From Pseudomonas sp. Bc-h (GTDB lineage: Bacteria > Pseudomonadota > Gammaproteobacteria > Pseudomonadales > Pseudomonadaceae), in assembly GCF_002080045.1 (NCBI RefSeq), contig NZ_MUIN01000002.1, positions 1,251 to 65,250 on the forward strand: DNA of 64,000 nt, given 5' to 3'. The notes below the pieces were generated by a model that was not told where the DNA came from, made no database searches, and saw only the letters and a program-made list of their open reading frames with translations. The translations under genes were made by a program, and so were the position numbers. Below are positions 17,712 through 25,736 of this stretch, piece after piece; the first letter of the stretch is position 1; each line of letters starts with the position of its first letter.

Positions 17712-18387
17712 GAGCTGATTCCTTTTCAGACTCGGCCATAGCGCCAGGCAACTGCCGGAACATTTCGGTGTACAACGCATAGACGACCTTTGACGCCTTG
17801 ATCACGGCGGCTTGATCTTCCGGGTCTTCGAGGCGATCCATCAGTTTTCGGTAGGTTTCCATGTGGCCAACGTCCAGGCTGCCGTGGGAACTCAGGTAGC
17901 TGAATGCCGTGGAGGGAAGGCCAAGGCGCTGCTGGATGCTACCTGCCGCGTGAGTCGCCAAGGCGATGCTGGTGCCTTCCAGGACATTGACCATGCCGAA
18001 CAGGCCGACGGGATTTCCTCTGGCAATGAGGTCGTACAAATAGGCGACCATCAATTCGATGGGCAGGCCGGGCGAGCCGTCGCGCACCGCATCAGCGTCG
18101 GCGCCACAGGCCCGCAGATCGTTGAGGATCCACTGTTCATGCCCGTATTCGTCGTCAATGTATTCGCACACGGCGCCGCGCAACCATTCCAGCCGCGAGG
18201 GCAGGCGAGCACCGCAGGCCATCATCAACGGTACGGTGTGACGCACGTGGAAGTAAGCCTGATTGAGGAATGCCTGATAGCTCTCCAGCGTCACCTGGCC
18301 GAATAGCGCCTGGTGAATGACCGGCAGGTTGAACAGCGTTTCGCGTTCGGTACGGGTGGCTCCTTGTAGCGTTTCGAAAAAACTCAT
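17698..18387 (-). CDS. Haem-oxygenase-like diiron oxidase (HDO, TenA/CADD-like fold)
   Basis: A 229-residue all-helical protein. The metal-ligand pattern of the haem-oxygenase-like diiron oxidases is complete: Glu76-x6-His83 (CEYIDDEYGHEQ), Glu137 (VLEGTS) and His168-x3-Asp172-x2-His175 (HGSLDVGHMETY). As I recall, the same spacings occur in CADD. Relatives such as UndA (fatty acid to terminal alkene), BesC and SznF use O2 and a diiron centre to oxidise small carboxylates or amines. The gene overlaps the ligase gene by 4 bases and the SDR gene by 14. An oxidative step on an activated or free acid is the natural guess; plain thiaminase (TenA) is unlikely because the operon lacks thiamine genes. 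Confidence 0.82.
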   Translation of the reverse strand: MSFFETLQGATRTERETLFNLPVIHQALFGQVTLESYQAFLNQAYFHVRHTVPLMMACGARLPSRLEWLRGAVCEYIDDEYGHEQWILNDLRACGADADAVRDGSPGLPIELMVAYLYDLIARGNPVGLFGMVNVLEGTSIALATHAAGSIQQRLGLPSTAFSYLSSHGSLDVGHMETYRKLMDRLEDPEDQAAVIKASKVVYALYTEMFRQLPGAMAESEKESAHASV

Positions 18388-19865
18388 GAATGAAAATCCT
18401 TAGCTCTTGTGGGCTCGATAAAGAGATGACGGTAATGCGCCAGAATGGCGTCGCGCTTCGGGCGGCCATTGGCGGTGGCCATGCCGTTGCCCGGGCTGAA
18501 AGGTTGTTCCAGCCGTGTCCAGCCATGCACTCGGGCATAGTCAGGCAGCGATCGATTGGCCTGGGCGACGGCATCGGCAAGTTGCAGGTCGGTGGTTTCC
18601 GGGCGCTGCGGCCAGATCAACGCATGGTTGTGGGCCATCGCTTCGCCGTAGACGAACGCCTGGCCGATGCGGCCGTGCTGAGTCAGTTCAGCCTCGACCC
18701 ACTCGGGATTGACGTTGCGCCCGAAGCTGGTCACGAACTGATGCTTCTTGCGTCCGTGGAGGTAGAGATACCCGTTGGCGTCGAACTCGCCCAAATCGCC
18801 GGTAGGCCACCATTCAGGCACAGGGCGGCTGTCGCCCAGATAACCCAGCATCCCGGAGCCTGCGATCATCACTTCGCCGTCTTCGGCCAGTCGTATCTGC
18901 ACGTGCGACAGGGGCTTGCCGACACTGCCGGGGTGATGAGCGCCGGGACGGTTCAGCGCCACTACCGAAGCGCATTCCGAAAGCCCATAGCCTTCGTAAA
19001 CCGGCAGACCTGCCAGATCGGCACGCAGCAGCAACTCATGGCTGACCTTGGCGCCTCCCACTGCAACGAATCGCAATTGGCTGCTATCGAGCGCTCCGAT
19101 TTCACAGGCCGTGATCAGTAGCAACAAGAGCTGCGGCACGAGAATCATGCTGTGCGGGTTTCGAAGCTTCAAGGTCGAGAGCAGCCGTGGCAGATCCACG
19201 CCACTGGCGCCCTGAATGCCCAAGGTTCGCTGGCTGGGCAGGCTGATCATGGCGCCGGCATAGAGGGCTGCATAGCAGCCGATGTTCTCCAGCAGAATTG
19301 CCAGGGGCAACAACGAAAGGTGGTGCAGAGGTTGCTGCGACTCACTTGCATCGTGCAGCCCGCGGGCAACCCGTAGCACACTGTCGGCGCTCAGGCACAC
19401 CCCCTTTGGCGTGCCGGTGGTGCCTGAAGTGAATGTCAGTTTCGCAGTACCTGCCGCAAGTAAGGGGAGCTCAGACACAGCTCGAATCCAGAAGCCATCA
19501 CGGCACCGGAAGCCGGATTGCTCCAGTTCATCATCATGGTCGGGGCCTGCAATAACTACATCGGCCTGACTTTGCTCAAGGCAATGCAGACGCTGGGCGG
19601 TGCTGAAGAAAGGGGGCAGGGCAAGACAGGCGAGGCCTTCGAATAGAATTGCCAGATCCCAGATCAAAAAATCGGGCCCGTTGTCCAGAGCGATAGCGAC
19701 GACTTTGGCATCCAGGTCGCTGAGTATCTGCTGTCGCAGACGAATCTCGGCATCCAGTTCTGCATAGTCGAGCTTGAGGCCGTCGCCCCATAACGCATAG
19801 GCGTGTGGCTGATCGATGGCGAGCTCAGCGATCCGCTGGCGAAAAGCGTTCAGTTCAGGCGACAT
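18384..19865 (-). CDS. AMP-dependent acyl/carboxylate ligase
   Basis: A 493-residue ANL-superfamily enzyme. Core motifs are present in order: A3 LTFTSGTTGTPKGV (about residue 143), A5 YEGYGLSECASV (about 292), A7 PTGDLGEFDANGYLYLHGRK (about 350) and A10 region GNGMATANGRPKRDAI near the end. It should activate a carboxylic acid as acyl-AMP and pass it to CoA or another acceptor. It overlaps the haemolysin-family gene by 11 bases and the diiron gene by 4. GGAG lies ahead of its ATG, inside the upstream gene. The position suggests it activates the substrate of this pathway. Confidence 0.88.
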   Translation of the reverse strand: MSPELNAFRQRIAELAIDQPHAYALWGDGLKLDYAELDAEIRLRQQILSDLDAKVVAIALDNGPDFLIWDLAILFEGLACLALPPFFSTAQRLHCLEQSQADVVIAGPDHDDELEQSGFRCRDGFWIRAVSELPLLAAGTAKLTFTSGTTGTPKGVCLSADSVLRVARGLHDASESQQPLHHLSLLPLAILLENIGCYAALYAGAMISLPSQRTLGIQGASGVDLPRLLSTLKLRNPHSMILVPQLLLLLITACEIGALDSSQLRFVAVGGAKVSHELLLRADLAGLPVYEGYGLSECASVVALNRPGAHHPGSVGKPLSHVQIRLAEDGEVMIAGSGMLGYLGDSRPVPEWWPTGDLGEFDANGYLYLHGRKKHQFVTSFGRNVNPEWVEAELTQHGRIGQAFVYGEAMAHNHALIWPQRPETTDLQLADAVAQANRSLPDYARVHGWTRLEQPFSPGNGMATANGRPKRDAILAHYRHLFIEPTRAKDFHS

Positions 19866-20532
19866 TGCAGTTGAGCTCCAAGGTCAGTGGCAAGCCAAAT
19901 CGCTCGAATACGCCGCTGTGACCCAAATGCATAAAGCCGGAGCGAATATCTCCAACATGCACGCTTGGTTGAGTGTCGTAGTAATTGCCCCAGGCATGGC
20001 GGTCATCACCCAACCGCATCGGGTCGGCAGCACACAAAGTAACGGGGCGCAGACCCAGGCGATTGAAGCTATTGACCAGGGCGGCATTGCCTGTGAACGC
20101 GACCCAATCCAGACCGCCCATCGCCAGCAGCCAGGTAATCGTGATGATGCTCAACCGGGCGCTACCCAGATTACTCGCGGCGAGGTTGCCAACCTCGACA
20201 ATGCTTTTGCGATCGACAGGATGCGAAGCGTGAGCTTCGATGGCGCGCTCGATCGGATCGTCCAGGTAGTGCTCCAGAAACAAAGCAGATGAGGTTGCCC
20301 TCCGCACACCGGCGACTGCACACAGGCTGCCTGAGTTGTCGTTCAGGCCGAATAACTCAGGCATGAAGTGGCAAATCTCGGCGTTGTGGACTTTGCGGAA
20401 ACGCTGCTGGATAAAGGCTTCGAACGCGTCGCGCAACGGCTCCCGAGCCAAGGCTCGTTGCAGTGAAAGAGTGGAAGCTTCAGGGGTTCCGAAGCTCAGT
20501 GGCAGACAAACATTCCAGTCCAGACCCTGCAT
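19855..20532 (-). CDS. Thermostable-haemolysin family (GNAT-like) protein
   Basis: A 225-residue protein resembling the thermostable haemolysin (delta-VPH) family. Conserved stretches include ICHFMPELFGLND, LCAVAGVRRA, FLEHYLDDPIE and EVGNLAASNLGSARL, an acyltransferase-like arrangement. No signal peptide is present, so despite the family name a cytoplasmic acyltransferase role fits better. GGAGGAG stands before the ATG at 20532; an upstream in-frame ATG is ignored. It is the first gene of the seven-gene operon and faces the divergent cytochrome b561 across 176 bases carrying two PmrA/QseB-like boxes. Haemolytic activity here is untested. Confidence 0.82.
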   Translation of the reverse strand: MQGLDWNVCLPLSFGTPEASTLSLQRALAREPLRDAFEAFIQQRFRKVHNAEICHFMPELFGLNDNSGSLCAVAGVRRATSSALFLEHYLDDPIERAIEAHASHPVDRKSIVEVGNLAASNLGSARLSIITITWLLAMGGLDWVAFTGNAALVNSFNRLGLRPVTLCAADPMRLGDDRHAWGNYYDTQPSVHVGDIRSGFMHLGHSGVFERFGLPLTLELNCNVA

Positions 20533-20582
20533 GGGTGAGGCTCCTCCCCAGTGGTGAATGAGGTGGAGTATCAGCACCGATT

Positions 20583-20598
20583 CTTAACGAAGTCTGAA
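20583..20598 (+). promoter_or_regulatory. PmrA/QseB-like box facing cytochrome b561
   Basis: CTTAA-CGAAGT-CTGAA fits the YTTAA-N6-YTTAA direct half-site pattern of PmrA/QseB-type response regulators with one mismatch. It points toward the b561 gene and forms one arm of a large inverted repeat with 20627-20642. The operon downstream on the other strand encodes such a regulator. Confidence 0.55.
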
Positions 20599-20626
20599 GG
20601 TGGGAGAAATGCGGCAGGCCACCTTC

Positions 20627-20642
20627 TTCAGACTTCCTTAAG
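20627..20642 (-). promoter_or_regulatory. PmrA/QseB-like box facing the haemolysin operon
   Basis: On the minus strand this reads CTTAA-GGAAGT-CTGAA, the mirror copy of the box at 20583-20598. AAGT-CTGAA is shared exactly. The two boxes are separated by 28 bases between the divergent genes, as expected for one regulator acting on both promoters. Confidence 0.55.
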
Positions 20643-20708
20643 GCAGCTGCGGCACAGTCCGATCGCCTCCGATGCCTTTTCATCCACCTCTTGAAAGCGA
20701 ACCCCGAC

Positions 20709-21245
20709 ATGACGTCACTTTCACCTCGTTACGCAAAACTCTCGATGTATCTGCATTGGTTGATGCTTGCGCTGTTTGTCGGCGTGTATGCCTGTATCGA
20801 ACTCAAGGGGCTGGCTCCCCGCGGCAGCGCATTGCGCTCAGCAGCGTTGGGCATGCACGGTCTGTTCGGGCTTTCAATCTTTGTGCTGGTCTGGGTTCGC
20901 TTGCTGGGGCGCCTGATCTACAAGGCACCGGCGATAAGCCCGAGGCCGCCCGCATGGCAAATTGGGCTCTCTCACACGATGCACGGGCTGCTCTACATCC
21001 TGATGATCGCCACACCAATCTTGGCGTGGCTGATGCTGGCCGCTGGAGGAAAACCCGTACCGTACTTCGAGTTTTTTATACCCGCGCCGGTTGCTCTTGA
21101 TCCAGCTCTGGCCAAGCAGATCAAAGGCTGGCATGAATGGCTGGGCAGCTTGGGCTATTGGCTGATTGGACTGCATGCGGTGGCGGGTTTAATCCATCAC
21201 TACTACGTGCGAGATAACACGCTTAGACGGATGCTGCCTCGATAA
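20709..21245 (+). CDS. Cytochrome b561
   Basis: A 178-residue inner-membrane protein with four transmembrane helices. Histidines for two b-type haems are in LSMYLHWLMLAL, ALGMHGLFGL, LSHTMHGLLYI and IGLHAVAGLIHHYY. It carries electrons from quinol to a periplasmic or membrane acceptor (some relatives quench superoxide). The ATG at 20709 is chosen; a TTG six codons upstream is possible. It is divergent from the haemolysin/diiron operon with a shared control region, so it could serve that pathway or respond to the same two-component system. Confidence 0.87.
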   Translation: MTSLSPRYAKLSMYLHWLMLALFVGVYACIELKGLAPRGSALRSAALGMHGLFGLSIFVLVWVRLLGRLIYKAPAISPRPPAWQIGLSHTMHGLLYILMIATPILAWLMLAAGGKPVPYFEFFIPAPVALDPALAKQIKGWHEWLGSLGYWLIGLHAVAGLIHHYYVRDNTLRRMLPR

Positions 21246-21777
21246 GCCGCAGGGCCCGCACGCCAGATCGCCTCGGCAGCTCTCGTTCCGAATGTAAGAA
21301 GGTAGAAATGTTGTTCGCCCCACCTCAAGTGCATTTTGAAACTGCATCGCTTGCGACAACGAGGGATGAGGTGGCGCTACCGACGAATTCACGTTAGCGC
21401 CTGCTGTACAGCATCGGGGGCGACTGGCCGAACTTACATCTCAAGGCCCGCCCGCCAGAGGATAGAGACGCCTGTTTCAAGCAAAAAACCTCAAATTAAC
21501 CTCTTGAGAAAGCAGCAGACGTCAACGAAGTACCGAAATACCACTTAAATAGTGGCGATAGGTTCTTTGATGATGCCAAGCTCAGCGTCACGTTTCCTGA
21601 AAGGTCGATTTTTCAACAGAATCGACCCAAGGCGGTCTCTCACATCAATAGCAATCGGCCGCAATCTGATGCCGGCCTCTATGTCTGACCCGTCGGGTGA
21701 CGGCGGCGCCTCAAGCGCCGCCGTCTGTTCTCAAGGTTAGCTTCCAGTCCCGTTCCCGCTGTCCAAAGGCTGGTCGA
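21246..21777. other. Intergenic region with one hairpin
   Basis: About 530 bases between the b561 gene and the alkylsulfatase 3' end. No credible gene was found; short frames lack ribosome-binding sites and family features. Only the terminator-like hairpin at 21699-21725 stands out. Confidence 0.45.
21699..21725. terminator. Strong GC hairpin after the alkylsulfatase gene
   Basis: A perfect 11-bp stem, GACGGCGGCGC (21699-21709) with its complement at 21715-21725, has a 5-base loop. It lies about 53 bases beyond the stop of the minus-strand alkylsulfatase gene. T-rich flanks are weak on both sides. Confidence 0.6.
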
Positions 21778-23808
21778 TCAGGGCGTTACGATGTTGAACC
21801 AGAAATCGAAATCGTCCATGTAAGAAACCAGCTCTTCGAGCTTGCCTTGAGTCCCGTCTACCTTGATGTCCCCCGAGGCCAGTGCATCTTTCAAAGAAGT
21901 CTCTTTCAGCACGATTTTATTCAGCGTGTCCCGGGTAAGGGTGACCGTCGCATCAGCGTCTTTGGCGACAACGCCTTCGGTGTGATTCAGCACGCCGTTC
22001 TCCATTTCCACCGAATACTTCTGCTTGAGATCGGTGAAGTCAAAGTTCAGCGAGAGACGCTTGTCTTCGGCTTTTGGCCCGTTCAAACGCATGGCCAGGA
22101 AGTCGAAGAACAGGTCCAGATCCATGGCTCGAACCGTGTCGGGGCTGGCGGTGTCAGGCGTTGGCAACTTCATCACACCCTCGCGCAATTCCTTGGCACC
22201 TGTGAGGTAGAAGTTGCGCCATGGCCCACTTTCCGCCTGGTAACCCAGCTGCTCCAACGCGTCCGCTTGCAGATTCTTCGCTGCCTGATTGCTTGGGTTG
22301 GCGAATACCACGTGGTTGACGACTTCGGCGACCCAGCGGAACTCGCCTTTGTCGAAGTATTCCCTGGCTTTCTTGAGGACGGCATCTTCACCCCCCATCA
22401 TCTCGACGTAGTGCTTGCCACCTTCTTCCGGCGGCAGTTCGTTGAGCTGTGCCGGGTTGCCGGTAAACCAGCCCAGGTACAGGACATAGGTGGCTTTGAC
22501 GTTGTGGTTCACTGAGCCGTAGTAGCCACGGTTGGAGAATTTACTGGCGATCGCCTTGGGAAGTTTGAACTGCTCGGCGATCTCCACCATGGTATAGCCC
22601 TTGTTGATCAACCGCAGGGTTTCATCGTTGATATAACGGTACATGTCACGCTGGGAAGACAGCTGCTCACGCACCTCTTTGTTGCCCCAGACCGGCCAGT
22701 GGTGCATGGCGTACATCACCTGAACATCGTCGCCCCAGAGCTTGAGTGCCTCGTTGAGGTATTTTGACCATGGCAGCGGCTCGCGAATCTTGGCCCCGCG
22801 CAGCGAGTAGGTGTTGTGCAAGGTATGCGTCGAGTCTTCTGCAGTGTTGAGGGCTTTCTTTTCTTTAATGTAATAGAGCATTTCGGCGGGTGCTTCACTG
22901 CCTGGCGCGTAGAGGAACTGGTAGGTCAGCCCGTCGATGACGTGGGTCTCGCCGGTCTCTTTGATGATGTCGGTAGGCGGAATCAGCGTCACTGTGCCGG
23001 CCGATGTCGTCGTGCCCAAACCTGCTCCCAGCTGGCCGGTGGGGGTAGGGGGGAGCAGGTTCCCGTACATGTAGCTGGCGCGACGGCTCATGGCGGTGCC
23101 CGCCATGACGTTTTCCGCCACGGCATGCTCGACGAAGCCTAACGGCGCATAAATCTTCACCTTGCCAGCTTTCACATCTTTTTCATCCACAACTCCGCGC
23201 ACACCACCGTAGTGGTCAACGTGGCTGTGGGTATAGATAACGGCCACGACTGGTTTCTTCGGCCGGTGCTGGTAATAAAGCTCAAGGGCCGCCTTGGCGG
23301 TTTCGGTGGAGATCAGCGGGTCGAAGACGGTAATGCCGTCCTTGCCCTCGACAATGGTCATGTTGGACAGATCGTAGTTGCGAACCTGATAGATGCCGTC
23401 GGTCACCTCGAACAGGCCCGAGATATTGATCAACTGGGACTGCCGCCAGAGGCTAGGGTTAGTGGTGTCCGGAGCGTTTTCGCCTTCTTTGATAAAGGAG
23501 TACTTGGCCGGGTCCCAGACCACATTCCCGGACGTCCCCTTGATGACTGCTGACGGTAGCGGCGCGATGAAGCCCTTGTGAGCAAGCTCGAAGGATGTCT
23601 TGTCGCTGAAAGGCAGCTCTTTCAAAAGCGCATTGTTAGCAGCCTTGGTAGCCTCCGATGCAGGTTTTGGTTTCTCTGCGTCGGCCGCAACGGCAGGGTT
23701 CGCCATCGTGATTGCTGCAACTAAGCAGAGAATAGTCCCGGCAATTTTAGAGGGTCGATGTTTGGACTGAGCAGGGAAACACTTGTTGGATTCTGTCTGG
23801 CAGATCAT
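21778..23808 (-). CDS. Secreted SdsA-type alkylsulfatase
   Basis: A 676-residue metallo-beta-lactamase-fold sulfatase. A signal peptide (ILCLVAAITMANPAVA) sends it to the periplasm. The zinc motif THSHVDHYGG sits near residue 193, with further ligands expected in ALNTAEDSTHTLHNTYSLRG and the AMHHWPVWG region. A dimerisation segment follows, then a C-terminal SCP2-like domain (about 555-676) that binds the alkyl chain. It should hydrolyse primary alkyl sulfates such as dodecyl sulfate to alcohol and sulfate. The ATG at 23808 is preferred over one four codons upstream because GGAG precedes it by six bases. No SdsB-like regulator is adjacent. Confidence 0.9.
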   Translation of the reverse strand: MICQTESNKCFPAQSKHRPSKIAGTILCLVAAITMANPAVAADAEKPKPASEATKAANNALLKELPFSDKTSFELAHKGFIAPLPSAVIKGTSGNVVWDPAKYSFIKEGENAPDTTNPSLWRQSQLINISGLFEVTDGIYQVRNYDLSNMTIVEGKDGITVFDPLISTETAKAALELYYQHRPKKPVVAVIYTHSHVDHYGGVRGVVDEKDVKAGKVKIYAPLGFVEHAVAENVMAGTAMSRRASYMYGNLLPPTPTGQLGAGLGTTTSAGTVTLIPPTDIIKETGETHVIDGLTYQFLYAPGSEAPAEMLYYIKEKKALNTAEDSTHTLHNTYSLRGAKIREPLPWSKYLNEALKLWGDDVQVMYAMHHWPVWGNKEVREQLSSQRDMYRYINDETLRLINKGYTMVEIAEQFKLPKAIASKFSNRGYYGSVNHNVKATYVLYLGWFTGNPAQLNELPPEEGGKHYVEMMGGEDAVLKKAREYFDKGEFRWVAEVVNHVVFANPSNQAAKNLQADALEQLGYQAESGPWRNFYLTGAKELREGVMKLPTPDTASPDTVRAMDLDLFFDFLAMRLNGPKAEDKRLSLNFDFTDLKQKYSVEMENGVLNHTEGVVAKDADATVTLTRDTLNKIVLKETSLKDALASGDIKVDGTQGKLEELVSYMDDFDFWFNIVTP

Positions 23809-24199
23809 TTCTAGCTCCATCTAGTCGTTAGGCATAGTGGTAATGCGCCATGCAGGGAGTGATGGCGGGTGCAAGTAAAAATAGTCGGGCTATGGAAAAC
23901 TTCTAGGAAATCTTTTCCGTCGCCTCTCGCAGCCTGACGGGAAACGACCGTGCTACTTATAGGCCCTGATGCATTTAGGTGTTGGATGAAACATTCAGTT
24001 GCATGATTGCGTACTGAATGACAACCGTTTGTCAGATTTGATCTTCAGGGATTACGCAATTCGAGCAAACAAAAACTAACGTAGCAATTATCAAAAGTTA
24101 CACGCCAATAATTGTCACCTCTATCAAGTTTCGTAACAGGTCTAAGCGAAGCATTCGCTAGACCAACTGTTAATGCTCGCCGTTGGTCAGTCTGGCTGC
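23809..24199. other. Intergenic region upstream of the alkylsulfatase
   Basis: About 390 bases, AT-richer than the flanks, without a supportable gene. It holds the sulfatase promoter on one side and the 3' end of a membrane-protein gene on the other. No clear operator or terminator was recognised. Confidence 0.4.
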
Positions 24200-24709
24200 T
24201 CAGCCATCCACTGGAAGTGGACCGAGGAACATCTTCTTCAGGCGCTCCTTTCCAATTGCGCGGGCGAGCTCCGAAAATACGCAGTACATGAATATCAGTG
24301 TCACGAGCAGAATCTGGACTGCCCAGAATTGAGGCCAATTCATTGCGTTCCATAGCATGTCATTCGCTTCAGAGAAGCTGGGCGCTTCTTTCCAGAATTC
24401 GTACAGCCGCTCCAGATAGTGAACGACGAGTGCGACCAAAGCGTACATCAGGGTTTTCCATAGCACGTTCCAGATCAGTGGCTTCTCGGGGAAGCGATTG
24501 ATGAAGGGCAGCATGTCCGCGACCAGCACCGACTTTCCGAGGACCAGTGACGCGATCAGAACGGAGGCTGACACGGGAAGCGATACGCCGGTGCCCTTCA
24601 TCATGAGTGCACGAATGACGGCCACGATGTGCAGGATGATGAAAAAGAAAACCGTAGGCGGTAGGGCCTTCATGGCTTCGTGTTTTATCTTCAGCAGTAT
24701 GGCTTTCAT
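24200..24709 (-). CDS. Small membrane protein of unknown function
   Basis: A 169-residue protein with four probable membrane helices at about 16-36, 45-62, 79-99 and 126-146. The N terminus is basic (KAILLKIKHEAMK) and the C terminus carries a basic stretch (GKERLKK). I do not recognise the family. It lies 28 bases downstream of the lipoprotein gene on the same strand, so the two may be co-transcribed and act together in the envelope. Confidence 0.65.
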   Translation of the reverse strand: MKAILLKIKHEAMKALPPTVFFFIILHIVAVIRALMMKGTGVSLPVSASVLIASLVLGKSVLVADMLPFINRFPEKPLIWNVLWKTLMYALVALVVHYLERLYEFWKEAPSFSEANDMLWNAMNWPQFWAVQILLVTLIFMYCVFSELARAIGKERLKKMFLGPLPVDG

Positions 24710-24737
24710 GCAATCGCTCGCTTGATGGCCTGATCGG

Positions 24738-25406
24738 CTATCGTTTCAGCTGTTGATACGACTTGACCATGTCCGACGCCCACGCATCCAGAACGCCTCG
24801 AAAATCTCCAGGCTTGAGGGCTTGTGCGGAGTTATCGAGTTCATAACCAGCCCCTTTACGGACCACTTCCGCGACCACATCGCCGTTACCTGCGTCGAGG
24901 AAAGCGGCCTCTGTGGCCACGCTTGTATCCTGATCGCGGATGCCCGTGGCCACGCTCACGCCGGCGGCTACCAAGGCGACTGGAATCACTTCATAGGGGC
25001 GTAGCCCTTTATTCGAGGCGCTGACTGCTGTTATCGCAGCGCGAACTACCAGCACATTCGGGCCTGGGCCATCGGCCAGTGGAAGGACAGTGGCAAAAGC
25101 GGTCTTTAGTGCTTGATCATAGGACTGCGTAATGCCGCGCAAGGTATTGGCGGGAAGTTTCTCGGTCGGTTGCGGTTGAGGGTAGAACTGGCTGGGCTCT
25201 ATGTAGACGCTGGTGAATCGGTTCGCGTCCACACCCGGTTGAATCCAGCGCAGAACAGGCGCCCCGGATGGCGATTCGGCTTTCTTCAGGACTTTATAGT
25301 CTTTAAGAAAGCCGGAGTACTCGTCGGGGCTTACTTCGTTGCTCGAGCAGCCCGAAAGGGCAAGTGCCAATGCACATACCGGTACTGCCCAACGTTTCAT
25401 TTGCAT
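24738..25406 (-). CDS. DUF3313-like lipoprotein
   Basis: A 222-residue protein with a lipoprotein signal (MKRWAVPVCALALALSGC); Cys20 would be lipidated. The mature part has the DUF3313 pattern: LKDYKVLKKAESPSGAPVLR near the start, then SVYIEPSQFYPQ and a C-terminal half with RAAITAVSASNKGLRPYEVI and AAFLDAGNGDVVAEVVRKG. AGGAG precedes the ATG at 25406 by seven bases, which decides the start. Localisation is probably the outer membrane (Ser at +2). Molecular function of this family is unknown. Confidence 0.78.
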   Translation of the reverse strand: MQMKRWAVPVCALALALSGCSSNEVSPDEYSGFLKDYKVLKKAESPSGAPVLRWIQPGVDANRFTSVYIEPSQFYPQPQPTEKLPANTLRGITQSYDQALKTAFATVLPLADGPGPNVLVVRAAITAVSASNKGLRPYEVIPVALVAAGVSVATGIRDQDTSVATEAAFLDAGNGDVVAEVVRKGAGYELDNSAQALKPGDFRGVLDAWASDMVKSYQQLKR

Positions 25407-25667
25407 GACATAACTCCTGTAACACGAGAAGGCGTCCAAACAATCGGTGTCTGTGAAGGGGAAAACGTAAGAGTAGGCAAAAGCGCTGAGTGTGCAATTT
25501 TGTGTGCAAAAAATGCTGAGGCTTGAGATAGCCGTGTTCCTTATCCGCTACTGAACTTCCCAAACGCGTTCACATTCCGGCTTTAAGTGGCCCGCCGGTC
25601 GTGGACGGATCCGTGACGGGACTATCTCTCTGCGCATTCCACCAGGGAATGATTGAGGTTTCTTATT

Positions 25668-25682
25668 TATCGCTTTTTCTAT
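25668..25682 (+). promoter_or_regulatory. Shared 15-mer upstream of the MFS gene
   Basis: TATCGCTTTTTCTAT occurs here, 54 bases before the MFS start, and again identically at 28098-28112, 48 bases before the RraA-like gene. Matching position before two units that flank one LysR gene suggests a common operator or promoter element. Confidence 0.4.
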
Positions 25683-25736
25683 CCTTGCAGAATGTCGACC
25701 ATGACCACTCCAACAAGCATAAGAAAGGGAGGGGCC

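Noticed and set aside
24045..24353. 102-codon minus-strand frame overlapping the small membrane-protein gene
   Set aside because: Out of frame with a gene that has clear membrane helices; composition is not protein-like.
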